The notes: a model not told the origin generated them from the letters alone. 64,000 nt of DNA from Pandoraea communis (GCF_902459745.1 NZ_CABPSJ010000007.1:248001-312000); one strand, 5' to 3'; counted from the stretch's first letter, positions 7,502 to 16,025 are shown. A program made the numbers and translations.

Positions 7502-8809
7502 TTAGCGCGCAAACAGCATGACGACGGCTGCCGCGCACATGACGCCGGTGGCGATCCACCCCAGCGCAAGAATCGGCCAACTCGCAGTAAACCTTCCCAT
7601 CACCGACTTGCGGGTTGCCAGAAGCAGCACCACGGCCATCAGCGGAACCGCCACCACCCCATTGATGACGGCACTCCAGAACAGGGCTTTCATCGGGTTG
7701 ATGGGGGAATACTGAATGGCGGTGGCCGCCAGCATGCTGAGCGTAATGATTCCGTAAAAGCCAAGCGCGCTGCGGGGCGTGCGCTCGAGCCCCTCGTTCC
7801 AGTGCATTGCCTCCGAGAGCGCATACGCGCCGGAGCCCGCCAGCACGGGCACGCCAATCAACCCGACGCTCACGATGCCGACGCTGAAGAGCACATACGC
7901 CAGATCGCCCGCCAGCGGCCGCAACGTATCGGCGGCCTGGGCTGCCGTCTCGATACTGTGAATCCCTGCCGCATGGAGGGTGACGGCCGTCGAGAGCATG
8001 ACAAAGTAAGCCGTGATGTCCGAATAGAACATGCCCGTCCAGGTGTCCCAGCCAATTCGTCTGAGTTCAACCCGTGCGGCGCTCTGGTCGTTGATCAACG
8101 GCACCGCGCCGGGGGTTCTTTCCATCTCCTCCACCTCTTCCGATGTCTGCCAGAAAAAGAGGTACGGGCTGATGGTCGTGCCAAACACGCCGACCACCAC
8201 CGCAGCGCTGGAGGCGTCGATACTGAATTCGGGCCACACGGTGCGCAGCGCGACCAGACGCCACGGCACCTGCACCGTAATCAGAACGGCAGCGTACGCC
8301 AGCAGGGATACCGTCAGCCACTTCAGGAATACGACATACCGGTGGTACGGCACAAATACCTGCAAGAGTAATGTGCCGAGGGCAAACGCGATGGTCATCC
8401 AATGACGATCCGCGCCACTGACCAGCTCGGCGACTTCCCCCATGGCCGCCAGATCGGCCGCAATGTTGAGTGTGTTTGCGACGAGCAGCAATACGATCAC
8501 GGCCCGCAGAACCACGGGGGGAAATGCCGTTCCGATGTTCTCGGCAAGTCCTTTGCCCGTCACTCGGCCGATACGCGCACAGACCAATTGCATGGCACCC
8601 ATCAGCGGGAACGCGAGCGGCATCGTCCAGAGCATGTTGAAGCCGTACTGTGCGCCCGCTTGAGCGTACGTCACGACGCCGCTCGGATCGTCGTCGGCAA
8701 CGCCTGTAATGAGCCCTGGTCCCACCCGCGCAAGCGGGTGTTCGCGCAGCCGCTTGCGCAGTGCCTGGAGTACGGTCAATGAGCGTTCGTCGCGCAGCTC
8801 AACCCCCAT
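7502..8809 (-). CDS. NRAMP-like divalent metal transporter with atypical site motifs
   Basis: The 435-residue membrane protein has about eleven hydrophobic helices and belongs to the NRAMP superfamily (LeuT fold). The TM1 metal-site motif, normally DPGN, reads DPSG (VADDDPSGVVTY, near residue 42). The TM6 MPH-type motif is replaced by a TTISPYLFFWQ stretch. Substrate prediction (manganese or iron) is therefore insecure, and a magnesium-type or other NRAMP-related role is possible. The start at 8809 follows a GCGAGG motif; the frame opens 19 codons earlier. It lies 72 bp downstream of the nitroreductase gene and probably shares its FNR-controlled transcript. Confidence 0.85.
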   Translation of the reverse strand: MGVELRDERSLTVLQALRKRLREHPLARVGPGLITGVADDDPSGVVTYAQAGAQYGFNMLWTMPLAFPLMGAMQLVCARIGRVTGKGLAENIGTAFPPVVLRAVIVLLLVANTLNIAADLAAMGEVAELVSGADRHWMTIAFALGTLLLQVFVPYHRYVVFLKWLTVSLLAYAAVLITVQVPWRLVALRTVWPEFSIDASSAAVVVGVFGTTISPYLFFWQTSEEVEEMERTPGAVPLINDQSAARVELRRIGWDTWTGMFYSDITAYFVMLSTAVTLHAAGIHSIETAAQAADTLRPLAGDLAYVLFSVGIVSVGLIGVPVLAGSGAYALSEAMHWNEGLERTPRSALGFYGIITLSMLAATAIQYSPINPMKALFWSAVINGVVAVPLMAVVLLLATRKSVMGRFTASWPILALGWIATGVMCAAAVVMLFAR

Positions 8810-8881
8810 TCCGGCCTCGCAACTCAAATTGGATTTCGTGTGCGTCTGCACACCGATGCATCTCAAGGCAATATCGAAGTA

Positions 8882-9919
8882 TCACGTTGTCACCGACTCG
8901 ACAGGGCGCCGTGGCGTATGGGGCTGCTCCGGACCATGGCCCACGCGCAGCAGCAATTGAGGAAAGTCACCGGTGCCTGTCATGGAGCCCACTGCGCAGC
9001 GCAATGACTCGACTTCGATGGGTTGATTGAGAAAAGACGCATGCAACCCGTTGGCAGTGAGGGTCAGCAGCACGCGCTGCATTGCCTGGCCCACCAACAG
9101 CCAACTCTCGGCGTCGTCGGTCGCCGTGGCAAGGCATATCAATAAAGGCGAGCCTTCGACGAGCCGGCGATGACTGGCCGCCACGCCCCCGCCGATGTCG
9201 AACGTGCGAACGACGGAACTGATGATCGGCGAAGCAAAGTCGAGCAATCCTCCGGCACTCGCCGAGTAGCTGGCCATGCCGTCGTCGCGACGCGTCGCAC
9301 TGACCCACGACGCAAGCTCCCGGCGAAAGCGAGGGTCACCCAATTGCCCCCGATCCGCCTGGTCAATGAGGTCTGCCACGCGCGAACGCTCCGCCTCGTC
9401 GGCGATGGCGGCGAACTGAGCCCCCTCCCCCTCGGCCGCCTCGCGCAGCAACGCAATGGCGGACTGGGGAACCGGCGCCGCGTCGAATATGCGGCGGTTC
9501 GTCACGCGCTTTGCCATGGATGGGAAAAGCGTCGCGATGTCCGCGTCGACGAATCCCTCGTCCGAAATCTGCAGACTCGCGAGCACGTCAGGCTCGGCAA
9601 CAGTGGGCATGACGCGGATCAAATACGGGCAGCCAAAGTGACTTAGGGCCACGCGCAGATTAAATAACGCCGCGCCGCAGCTAATCGTCAATTCGCGATC
9701 ATAAGTGTCGCTCACCGGTAGCGCCCGCGATCGGTCGGCACACAGCAGGAGCATGTCGTCGCTTATGACGAAGCGCCACGGCTGCGTGTTGTGCGTCGAC
9801 GGCGCGAGTATCGCGTACTGCAGGCAGAATCTGAGTTTTTCTATGGCAGTCGCTGTCCTGGCGAACGCGTGTTCGTCGACTGCCCAAGCCTGAAGCCGGG
9901 TTTCATTGGATCGGGACAC
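8882..9919 (-). CDS. Acg-like nitroreductase-family protein
   Basis: The 345-residue protein starts at GTG with a very strong AGGAGG ribosome-binding site. It shows the nitroreductase entry motif LAPSTHNTQPWRF (residues 38-50) and a second half with PLLICLATATDDAESWLLVGQAMQRVLL, as in the long Acg (Rv2032) family. Acg proteins bind flavin in a way that may sequester rather than turn over FMN, so an enzymatic reaction cannot be assumed. Acg is a member of the DosR hypoxia regulon. Here the FNR box at 10034-10047, 115 bp upstream, suggests analogous control. The NRAMP gene follows as a likely second cistron. Confidence 0.88.
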   Translation of the reverse strand: MSRSNETRLQAWAVDEHAFARTATAIEKLRFCLQYAILAPSTHNTQPWRFVISDDMLLLCADRSRALPVSDTYDRELTISCGAALFNLRVALSHFGCPYLIRVMPTVAEPDVLASLQISDEGFVDADIATLFPSMAKRVTNRRIFDAAPVPQSAIALLREAAEGEGAQFAAIADEAERSRVADLIDQADRGQLGDPRFRRELASWVSATRRDDGMASYSASAGGLLDFASPIISSVVRTFDIGGGVAASHRRLVEGSPLLICLATATDDAESWLLVGQAMQRVLLTLTANGLHASFLNQPIEVESLRCAVGSMTGTGDFPQLLLRVGHGPEQPHTPRRPVESVTT

Positions 9920-10033
9920 GATGACCTCCTTCGGCCAACGGATGAGGCTGATGTTTTTTGCGGTGCAGCATCACGTAAAACGGGAGACTCGGCGAGCACT
10001 TTATCCAGTTTGGGCCAACCGTGCCGGTGCGCA

Positions 10034-10047
10034 TTGACGAACGTCAA
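10034..10047 (-). promoter_or_regulatory. FNR/ANR box for the nitroreductase gene
   Basis: TTGACGAACGTCAA is a perfect dyad. The centre lies 121 bp upstream of the GTG start. A TGGATAAAG stretch (minus strand, about 10006-9999) is a plausible -10 region. Confidence 0.75.
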
Positions 10048-10090
10048 TGCCTCGGGTCATCAGGGCGCGAGCGCCGGTCATTGCCGGAGT

Positions 10091-10434
10091 TTACCCGCGA
10101 AAGATATCGAAGGGCTCGATTTTCAGGACTTTGCGAATCCCGACGTAGCTGGAAAACCCCGCGATAAGCAACACCATCGTAAAAGAGAAGGCGAGATTCC
10201 AGAACGTGGTGATTGCCGCATAGTTGGGCAGCGTGTGCTTGGCCGCCATGATGACCAGGGTGACCAGACCGACCCGATGCCATAGCCCGTGAGCGCCGTC
10301 AAGGTGGCCGTAAAGAGAATCATCTTGACCAGCTCGACCGAATTGACTGCTGTCGTACGCGCAGCCCCCTCGCCGAAGCTCTTGGTCGTCGGCCCACCTC
10401 GTTTGCCAATGCCGCAGGCACGTCGCGCGAGGCG
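10091..10434 (-). pseudogene. Remnants of ABC transporter permease genes
   Basis: Two fragments can be read on the minus strand directly behind the phasin-like gene. The first (about 10430-10290) resembles the C-terminal tail of MlaE-type permeases (GEGAARTTAVNSVELVKMI). The second, in a shifted frame (about 10290-10091), reads LVIMAAKHTLPNYAAITTFW and ends in GIRKVLKIEPFDIFRG, like the last membrane segment and tail of FtsX/DevC-type permeases. Neither has its own start or full length. The frames meet near 10285, suggesting deletion plus frameshift. Assignment is from motif resemblance only and is tentative. Confidence 0.35.
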
Positions 10435-10935
10435 TTACCCCTTGGCTCCCGCAATACGGGTGAGTCGCCGCGTCGCGCTTTGACCGTCCTCAGTCGACAT
10501 TGCGTTGAACGATTGCATGGCCAATCTCGCGATATCGGCCCAAGCTGCCCATCCATTGGCGGGGCATTCCGTATCGCTCGTCGTCGCCGCGCTGTCGGAG
10601 AAAACGCGTTGCCACGCCTTTTCTGCCGAGTAGTACTGTTCGGCCCACGCCGTCGGCATGCGTGCACTCATCTGCACCAGTCCTTGCCATATGAGGTTCT
10701 GCATCCCCAACTGACGGTTGATAAAGGCGAGTTGACTATTGAGCATCTCGCTGAAATCCGATGCACTCTCAATCGCGCTGGCGAATTCCTTGTCGGCATG
10801 GAGCAGGCCTTCGTCGGTCTTCAATTGCATTTCGCGCAGGCATTGCAGACTCTCCATCCAGTTTCTGTGGGCATCGAGTACCGCAAACCACTGCGCCTTC
10901 CACAGGGCAAGTGGGGGATTGGGGTCTTTGGACAT
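10435..10935 (-). CDS. Phasin-like helical protein
   Basis: The 166-residue protein is almost entirely helical and has no membrane segment or signal peptide. The central part (LALWKAQWFAVLDAHRNWMESLQC and FSEMLNSQLAFINRQLGMQNLIWQ, interrupted by a charged linker) and the aromatic WAEQYYSAEKAWQRVF region recall phasins, which coat polyhydroxyalkanoate granules. The family call is by resemblance; a small regulator-type helical bundle is the alternative. GGAGACGCGATC precedes the ATG at 10935. An FNR-like box with one mismatch (11065-11078) lies 130-143 bp upstream. Confidence 0.6.
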   Translation of the reverse strand: MSKDPNPPLALWKAQWFAVLDAHRNWMESLQCLREMQLKTDEGLLHADKEFASAIESASDFSEMLNSQLAFINRQLGMQNLIWQGLVQMSARMPTAWAEQYYSAEKAWQRVFSDSAATTSDTECPANGWAAWADIARLAMQSFNAMSTEDGQSATRRLTRIAGAKG

Positions 10936-11064
10936 GATCGCGTCTCCAGAATGGCGGGCGGTTACCGGATCGTGAGCGCCAAGTCCGGCCGAGAGTCGGA
11001 AACGCCACGAGAGCAACATCGAGGCGCTGCAAAATCCAGCATAGCCACACCCACCTCGCCCCGT

Positions 11065-11078
11065 TTGTCCCACGTCAA
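11065..11078 (-). promoter_or_regulatory. Near-consensus FNR/ANR box for the phasin-like gene
   Basis: TTGTCCCACGTCAA differs from TTGAC-N4-GTCAA at one position. The centre is about 137 bp upstream of the start at 10935, the same offset as for the other boxes in the island. Confidence 0.5.
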
Positions 11079-11112
11079 GATCGCCACGCACGGCTGTCGT
11101 CCGGGGGCAGCA

Positions 11113-11145
11113 TAAAAAAGAAAGCCCGCAAAAGCGGGCAAAAAA
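11113..11145 (-). terminator. Strong minus-strand intrinsic terminator without an obvious gene
   Basis: A perfect 6-bp stem (GCCCGC/GCGGGC) with a 4-nt loop is followed on the minus strand by a UUUCUUUUUU tract. No convincing protein gene precedes it on that strand: the next recognisable gene is on the plus strand at 11483. It therefore may terminate a small RNA started between roughly 11,150 and 11,300. Confidence 0.7.
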
Positions 11146-11341
11146 CCCAACTTGCTTACGTCCTTCACGGGGCCGTTTCCGGACGCAAGTGCCAAAACAA
11201 GCGCAACATCGGGTAATCGTAGCGTCGGCAGGTGAGTGCCGACAATGTCTAGACAATAGCGCGCTACGGCGGAATCAGGCTTGACATTCCTCAACCTGGG
11301 AAAATGTGCCGCAACCGAAAAGGCATGCCGACAGGTGCGGT

Positions 11342-11355
11342 TTGATGCACGTCAA
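11342..11355 (+). promoter_or_regulatory. FNR/ANR box for the AMP-phosphorylase/PRPP-synthetase operon
   Basis: TTGATGCACGTCAA matches TTGAY-N4-RTCAA. The centre is about 135 bp before the GTG at 11483. Confidence 0.75.
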
Positions 11356-11482
11356 CCTCACATGGAGCACTCGTCGCGCGGCGAAAGAAGCGGCATTACG
11401 CTCTAAAGCGGGGGCATATTCGAATTTTCCTCGGTGCTCACGCGCAAGAGGCGCCCTCCTCGCCCCCGAAAGGAGATGCACA

Positions 11483-13093
11483 GTGTCGGATGACATCGAA
11501 AAAACACCCCAGGTGGCGACTTTCGGTCCAGCGAACTCGCCAGCGCCGCACCGCGCAGGTCAAGCGGCAGGGGAAAGCGCGACTGCTCCGCTAACGGGGC
11601 GGCGATTGCGCGCGCACAGCGTGCAAGTCGACACGCTGCGCGAAGCGGTCGCCTATCTTCGGCGCGATAGCCAGATCTGCCGTTCCGAAGGGTTCGCGGC
11701 GCAGACGCGCCTTCAACTCGAGTACGGCGACGTGGTGGTCGTCGCAACGCTTCAGACGGTGACCGGGGATTGGCTGGAACTCGACGAGATCGGATTGAGC
11801 GAAGCGGCCCTGCTCGCCCTTGATGTGGCGGAGGGGGAATGGGTGCGGGTGCGCCACATGCCACCGGTCGAGTCATTTCGTCATGTGCGGGGACGCATGT
11901 TCGGCGAAGCCTTTACCCCTGCCGCGCTAGACGAGGTAGTGGCCGATATCGCGGCAGGCCGATATTCACCCATCCAGATTTCCGCGTTTTTGACCACCTG
12001 CACGGGCAACCGGCTTTCCGATGACGAGATCATTTCACTCACGCGTGCGATGGTCGCCACCGGCAAGACGCTTCGCTGGCAGGCAGAGTGCATTGTCGAT
12101 AAGCACAGCGTTGGCGGGCTGCCGGGAAATCGAACCACGCCAATCGTCGTCGCCATCGTGACGTCGCAAGGGTTGGTGATGCCGAAAACATCGTCACGGG
12201 CGATCACATCGCCGGCGGGCACCGCCGATACCATGGAAACCATGGCGCCGGTCGATCTCGGCCTGGAGGACATGCGCAGGGTTGTGAATGCCGTCGGCGG
12301 TTGCGTCGTGTTCGGCGGCGCGGCGGGCCTGAGCCCTGCCGACGACACGTTGATTCAGGTCGAGCGCCCGCTCGATCTGGACAGCGAGGCCCAGATGATG
12401 GCCTCCATTCTGTCGAAGAAGCTGGCCGCAGGCTCGACGCACGTGCTGATCGATGTCCCGGTCGGCCTGACGGCCAAGATTCGCTCCCGAGATGCCAGCG
12501 CACTGTTCTCCAAACGCCTGCAAACGATTGGTCATGCACTCGGACTCGATATTTCCACCTATATCTGTCAGGGCGACCAGCCCGTCGGGCGAGGCATTGG
12601 CCCCAGTCTTGAAGCCCGCGATGTCCTGTCAGTCCTGCAAAGTCGTAGCTACGCACCTGCCGACCTGTTGAACAAGAGCGTGGAAATTGCCGGAAGATTA
12701 CTGGAGATGGGAGGGAAAGTGCCCCCGGGCGACGGGGAAGCTTGTGCGCGCGCCGTTGTGTCCAGCGGACTCGCCTGGCAGCAGTTTCAGCGAATCTGCG
12801 AAGCACAGGGCGGGATGCGCGAGCCGCTGGTCGGCCGGCATAGCAAGCCGGTGACCGCCCACCACGGCGGCATCGTCATGGCCGTGGACAACCGGCACCT
12901 GGCTCGGGTTGCCAAGCTGGCAGGCGCGCCGGCCGCAGCGCGGGCCGGTGTCGTCTATGAGGTATCGATCGGAAAGCCTGTGGTTTCCGGCCAACCCCTA
13001 TTCACCATTTACGCCGAAAGTCAGGGAGAACTCGACTACGCGTACGAGTACGCCTGTCGTTTTCCCGCAATCGTCGCCGTGGGGGAATCATGA
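11483..13093 (+). CDS. Thymidine phosphorylase family protein, AMP phosphorylase type
   Basis: The 536-residue protein starts at GTG behind AAAGGAGA. An N-terminal domain of about 110 residues precedes the nucleoside-phosphorylase type III core. The core carries DKHSVGGLPGNRTTPIVV and SSRAITSPAGTADTMET, which match archaeal AMP phosphorylases (NMP + phosphate to ribose 1,5-bisphosphate + base) better than bacterial DeoA (DKHSTGG..., SGRGLGHTGGT). The C-terminal domain ends in GVVYEVSIGKPVVSGQPLFTIYA, the family's last barrel-sandwich piece. Its stop overlaps the start of the PRPP-synthetase-like gene by 4 bp (ATGA). With the FNR box upstream, nucleotide salvage for energy or pentose phosphate under anoxia is a reasonable inference. 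Confidence 0.9.
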   Translation: MSDDIEKTPQVATFGPANSPAPHRAGQAAGESATAPLTGRRLRAHSVQVDTLREAVAYLRRDSQICRSEGFAAQTRLQLEYGDVVVVATLQTVTGDWLELDEIGLSEAALLALDVAEGEWVRVRHMPPVESFRHVRGRMFGEAFTPAALDEVVADIAAGRYSPIQISAFLTTCTGNRLSDDEIISLTRAMVATGKTLRWQAECIVDKHSVGGLPGNRTTPIVVAIVTSQGLVMPKTSSRAITSPAGTADTMETMAPVDLGLEDMRRVVNAVGGCVVFGGAAGLSPADDTLIQVERPLDLDSEAQMMASILSKKLAAGSTHVLIDVPVGLTAKIRSRDASALFSKRLQTIGHALGLDISTYICQGDQPVGRGIGPSLEARDVLSVLQSRSYAPADLLNKSVEIAGRLLEMGGKVPPGDGEACARAVVSSGLAWQQFQRICEAQGGMREPLVGRHSKPVTAHHGGIVMAVDNRHLARVAKLAGAPAAARAGVVYEVSIGKPVVSGQPLFTIYAESQGELDYAYEYACRFPAIVAVGES

Positions 13094-13998
13094 ACGATGT
13101 TGCCGTCTACCCGTTACCGGGAAACGAACTCTTGGCGCGATCGCTGGCCGATGCGATCGATAGTCCTTTGCAACGGCTCAGCGTGCACCACTTCCCGGAC
13201 GGCGAACAACTCGTCTCGCTCGAAGGGCCGCTCAGCGCAAAGTCGGTCGTCCTCGTCTGTTCGCTGCATCGGCCGGACGCCAAGATTCTGCCGCTTGTTT
13301 TTGCGGCGGACACTGCCCGCGACCTTGGGGCGAGCAACGTGATACTCGTCGCGCCCTACCTGTGCTATTTGCGCCAGGACGCGCGATTCCGCCCTGGCGA
13401 ATCGGTGTCGGCCTATTGTTTCGGCCGATTGCTCAGCGCCCATATCGACGGTCTGGTGACGATGGAGCCGCACTTGCATCGCCTGCCCTCGCTCTCGGCC
13501 GTGTATTCCGTTCCCGTGCGCGCCCCTCATGGCGTAGCCGCCACGGCCGAGTGGATTTCTGCGAATGTCCGAGATCCCCTGATCGTGGGGCCGGACGATG
13601 AAAGCAAAGCGTGGGTCACCCAGATCGCCGAACGCATCGGTGCGCCGTGCGTCGTGGCGCATAAGACCCGCGAGGCGGATCGGCGCGTCAGCGTCAAATT
13701 GCATGTCCCCCCTGCTTATGCAAAACGCACTGCCGTCATCGTCGACGACATTCTGTCGAGCGGGCAAACCATGCTCGGCACCATTGGCGCGCTCGTTCAC
13801 CACGGGTTTGGCAATCCGGTATGCATTGCCGTGCATGGCCTGTTCGAAGGTGTGAGCGTCGATGACCTCGTCTCTGCCGGAGCCAGCCGGGTGCTGACCT
13901 GCAATACCGTGCCGCACGCCTCGAACGCCATCGACGTCACGCCGGCCTTGGCCGACGCGGTTCGCGATCTGCTGGAGAGCCTGCCGGAGTCTCTCTGA
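13090..13998 (+). CDS. Ribose-phosphate pyrophosphokinase family protein
   Basis: The 302-residue protein is slightly shorter than housekeeping Prs (about 315). It retains the FPDGE motif near residue 36, the CYLRQDARFRPGESVS segment, the flexible catalytic-loop residues (HKTREADRRVSV) and the PRPP-binding loop VIVDDILSSGQT (canonical VDD..DTGGT). It should make PRPP from ribose 5-phosphate and ATP, or act on a related phosphoribosyl substrate. Its start overlaps the AMP-phosphorylase stop by 4 bp, so translation is coupled and a shared pathway is likely. It is probably a second, specialised copy beside a housekeeping prs elsewhere (inference). Confidence 0.85.
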   Translation: MNDVAVYPLPGNELLARSLADAIDSPLQRLSVHHFPDGEQLVSLEGPLSAKSVVLVCSLHRPDAKILPLVFAADTARDLGASNVILVAPYLCYLRQDARFRPGESVSAYCFGRLLSAHIDGLVTMEPHLHRLPSLSAVYSVPVRAPHGVAATAEWISANVRDPLIVGPDDESKAWVTQIAERIGAPCVVAHKTREADRRVSVKLHVPPAYAKRTAVIVDDILSSGQTMLGTIGALVHHGFGNPVCIAVHGLFEGVSVDDLVSAGASRVLTCNTVPHASNAIDVTPALADAVRDLLESLPESL

Positions 13999-14003
13999 GG
14001 GCT

Positions 14004-14042
14004 GCGGGAAGGCGTATCGGACAATCGCCTTCCCGCTTGTTT
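14004..14042 (+). terminator. Intrinsic terminator after the PRPP-synthetase-like gene
   Basis: An 11-bp perfect stem (GCGGGAAGGCG / CGCCTTCCCGC) with an 11-nt loop is followed by TTGTTT. It sits between convergent genes and may work in both directions. Confidence 0.8.
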
Positions 14043-14048
14043 GCCACC

Positions 14049-15086
14049 TCAGGGCGAGATGATGACTTTCAGCGCATGCGTGTTGGACGCGTCGCCAAAC
14101 GTCTGGTACGCGTCGAGAATGTTGGCAAGCGAGAAATGGTGGGTAATCAACACACTGGGAGTGAGGCGCCCCGATGCCACGGTCTTCAGCAGCATGGGCG
14201 TGGCGGCGGTGTCGACCAGCCGGGTCGTGATGCTGATGTTCCGATCCCACAACGATTCGAGGTGCAAATCCACCTTGCGGCCATGCACGCCGACGTTGGC
14301 GATGACGCCTCCCGCAGCAACGATCGACTCGCAAAGCTCGAATGTCGCCGGCACGCCCACCGCTTCGATGGCCGTATCGACGCCCTGGCCGCCAGTCAAT
14401 CGCCGGATGACCTCCACGGCATCTTCCTTGGCGGGCGACACCACGGTCGTGGCGCCGAGTCGCGCCGCTACCTCCAGACGTGCGACGTCGGGGTCGACGA
14501 CGATCACTTGGGCCGGGGTGAAGAACTGCGCGGTCAGCAGTGCCGCAAGCCCGATCGGACCGGCGCCCACAATGGCCACGCTGCTGCCGGGTTGCACTTT
14601 GCCGTTCAGCACGCCGCATTCGAACCCGGTGGGCAGGATATCGCTCAGCATCACCAGGGCATCCTCGTCAACGCCGACAGGCGCGTGGTACAGGCTGGTA
14701 TCGGCATGCGGCGTGCGGACATATTCCGCTTGCGTGCCGTCGATCCGGTTGCCAAGAATCCAGCCCCCTGCCGCGCAGTGGGAATACATTCCCCGCCGGC
14801 AAGCGTCGCATTTCCCGCAAGACGAAATGCAGGAGATCAGAACGCGGTCACCGGGTTTGAACGCCGTGACGGCGTCTCCGGCCTGGACAACCTCCCCGAC
14901 GCCCTCGTGGCCCAGAATTCGCCCCGGCTCTACCGTCGGCACGTCGCCCTTCAGGATGTGCAGATCGGTACCGCATATGGTGGTCTTGCGAACGCGGACG
15001 ATGGCGTCGGTTGGCGCCAGCAACTGCGGGATGGGCCGGTCTTCCAGCGCGATTTGCTGCGGACCGTGAAACACAAGGGCTTTCAT
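14049..15086 (-). CDS. Zinc-dependent alcohol dehydrogenase (MDR family)
   Basis: The 345-residue medium-chain dehydrogenase has catalytic-zinc ligands in TTICGTDLHI and GHEGVGEV, the structural-zinc cluster CGKCDACRRGMYSHC (four cysteines), and the dinucleotide fold AIVGAGPIGLAALL near residue 168. It probably interconverts an alcohol and an aldehyde with NAD(P)H, and could re-oxidise NADH when oxygen is lacking. CGGAGTC precedes the ATG. The tandem Usp gene ends 24 bp upstream, so both are likely co-transcribed from the FNR box at 16012-16025. Confidence 0.93.
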   Translation of the reverse strand: MKALVFHGPQQIALEDRPIPQLLAPTDAIVRVRKTTICGTDLHILKGDVPTVEPGRILGHEGVGEVVQAGDAVTAFKPGDRVLISCISSCGKCDACRRGMYSHCAAGGWILGNRIDGTQAEYVRTPHADTSLYHAPVGVDEDALVMLSDILPTGFECGVLNGKVQPGSSVAIVGAGPIGLAALLTAQFFTPAQVIVVDPDVARLEVAARLGATTVVSPAKEDAVEVIRRLTGGQGVDTAIEAVGVPATFELCESIVAAGGVIANVGVHGRKVDLHLESLWDRNISITTRLVDTAATPMLLKTVASGRLTPSVLITHHFSLANILDAYQTFGDASNTHALKVIISP

Positions 15087-15110
15087 GGTGTGACTCCGTG
15101 TTTGGTAGTG

Positions 15111-15953
15111 TCAGTGCGACATCAGCACGGGCACCGTCATGGTTTCGAGTAGCGTGCGGGTGACACCCCCAAGCACCCATTCCTGCATGCGCGAGTGCCC
15201 ATAGCCGCCCGTTACGATGAGGTCGATGCTCATGTCCGCCGCGCGAGAGAGCAGCGTCTCGGCGATGCTGATGTCGGTGGTGCCGCGCTCTGGCGTGACT
15301 TCCACGTTAACGCCGTGACGCGCGAAGAACATGCCGATGTCGAGTCCCGGGATGGGGCCCAGATCATCGGGCCGGTCGCCGCGACCGACATGCATGACAT
15401 GCACGGTTTTCGCGGCCATCAGCAACGGCATCGCGTCCGCCGCTGCACGCGCGGCTTCTCGTCCGCCGTCCCAGGCGAGCAAGATGTTATTGAACGCCTT
15501 GGGCAATTTTCCGGCGTACGGCAGAATCAGGACGGGACGTCCACCCCCCAAGACGGCTGACTCGACGAATCCCACCGCAGGCGATGTCTCGGGATCGTTT
15601 CGGTCTTGCTGGCCGACGATGACAAGATCCGCATAGCGTGCGTGGGTTCGTATCTCACTGTTCTCCTCGTACTGGGGTGTCAGCCATTCCGGACTCACCC
15701 CTTGGCGCTGACAAATGTCTCTAAACATCTGTTCTGCCTGCGCCAGGCGTTTGGTGTCGCTCTCCGGCTCGGGGGGCGGAGGTAGTCCGGCCCCTGCGCT
15801 ACGGGTAACATCGGGAAACGCCGGTGGGCGAAACGGCAGGTAAATACCCGTGAGGTGAGCGGGTAACCGGCGAGCGAAGTCCACCGCAAGTTCAAGGCGT
15901 GCTCGGCATTGCCGACTGTTATCCACGTGTACGAGCAAAGTCCGGTAGGTCAT
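15111..15953 (-). CDS. Tandem universal stress protein (two UspA domains)
   Basis: The 280-residue protein has the same layout as the Usp at 6623. A degenerate N-terminal half begins MTYRTLLVHVDNSRQCRARL. A C-terminal half (FNNILLAWDGGREAARAA, from about residue 152) carries the ATP signature GGYGHSRMQEWVLGGVTRTL and ends TVPVLMSH. A proline-rich linker (LPPPPEPES) lies near residues 57-66. GGAGAGCC precedes the ATG. An exact FNR box is centred only 66 bp upstream, closer than for other genes of the island, giving a shorter leader. Confidence 0.95.
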   Translation of the reverse strand: MTYRTLLVHVDNSRQCRARLELAVDFARRLPAHLTGIYLPFRPPAFPDVTRSAGAGLPPPPEPESDTKRLAQAEQMFRDICQRQGVSPEWLTPQYEENSEIRTHARYADLVIVGQQDRNDPETSPAVGFVESAVLGGGRPVLILPYAGKLPKAFNNILLAWDGGREAARAAADAMPLLMAAKTVHVMHVGRGDRPDDLGPIPGLDIGMFFARHGVNVEVTPERGTTDISIAETLLSRAADMSIDLIVTGGYGHSRMQEWVLGGVTRTLLETMTVPVLMSH

Positions 15954-16011
15954 GGCGGCTCTCCAGAGAAACGATCTCCTTGCACTGTAGTTCTCGTGCC
16001 CGCCGCACCGG

Positions 16012-16025
16012 TTGATACGGATCAA
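16012..16025 (-). promoter_or_regulatory. Consensus FNR/ANR box in the Usp/histidine kinase divergent region
   Basis: TTGATACGGATCAA is an exact TTGAT-N4-ATCAA dyad. It is 59 bp from the Usp start (15953) and 152 bp from the histidine kinase start (16178), so it could serve either direction; the distance favours the Usp gene. Confidence 0.8.

Noticed and set aside
10962-11294. Minus-strand open frame covering the orphan terminator
   Set aside because: No ribosome-binding site or domain; it would run through a strong terminator that lies inside it.
13114-14619. 501-codon minus-strand open frame
   Set aside because: Antisense shadow of the PRPP-synthetase-like gene and part of the dehydrogenase; arginine-rich with no domain.
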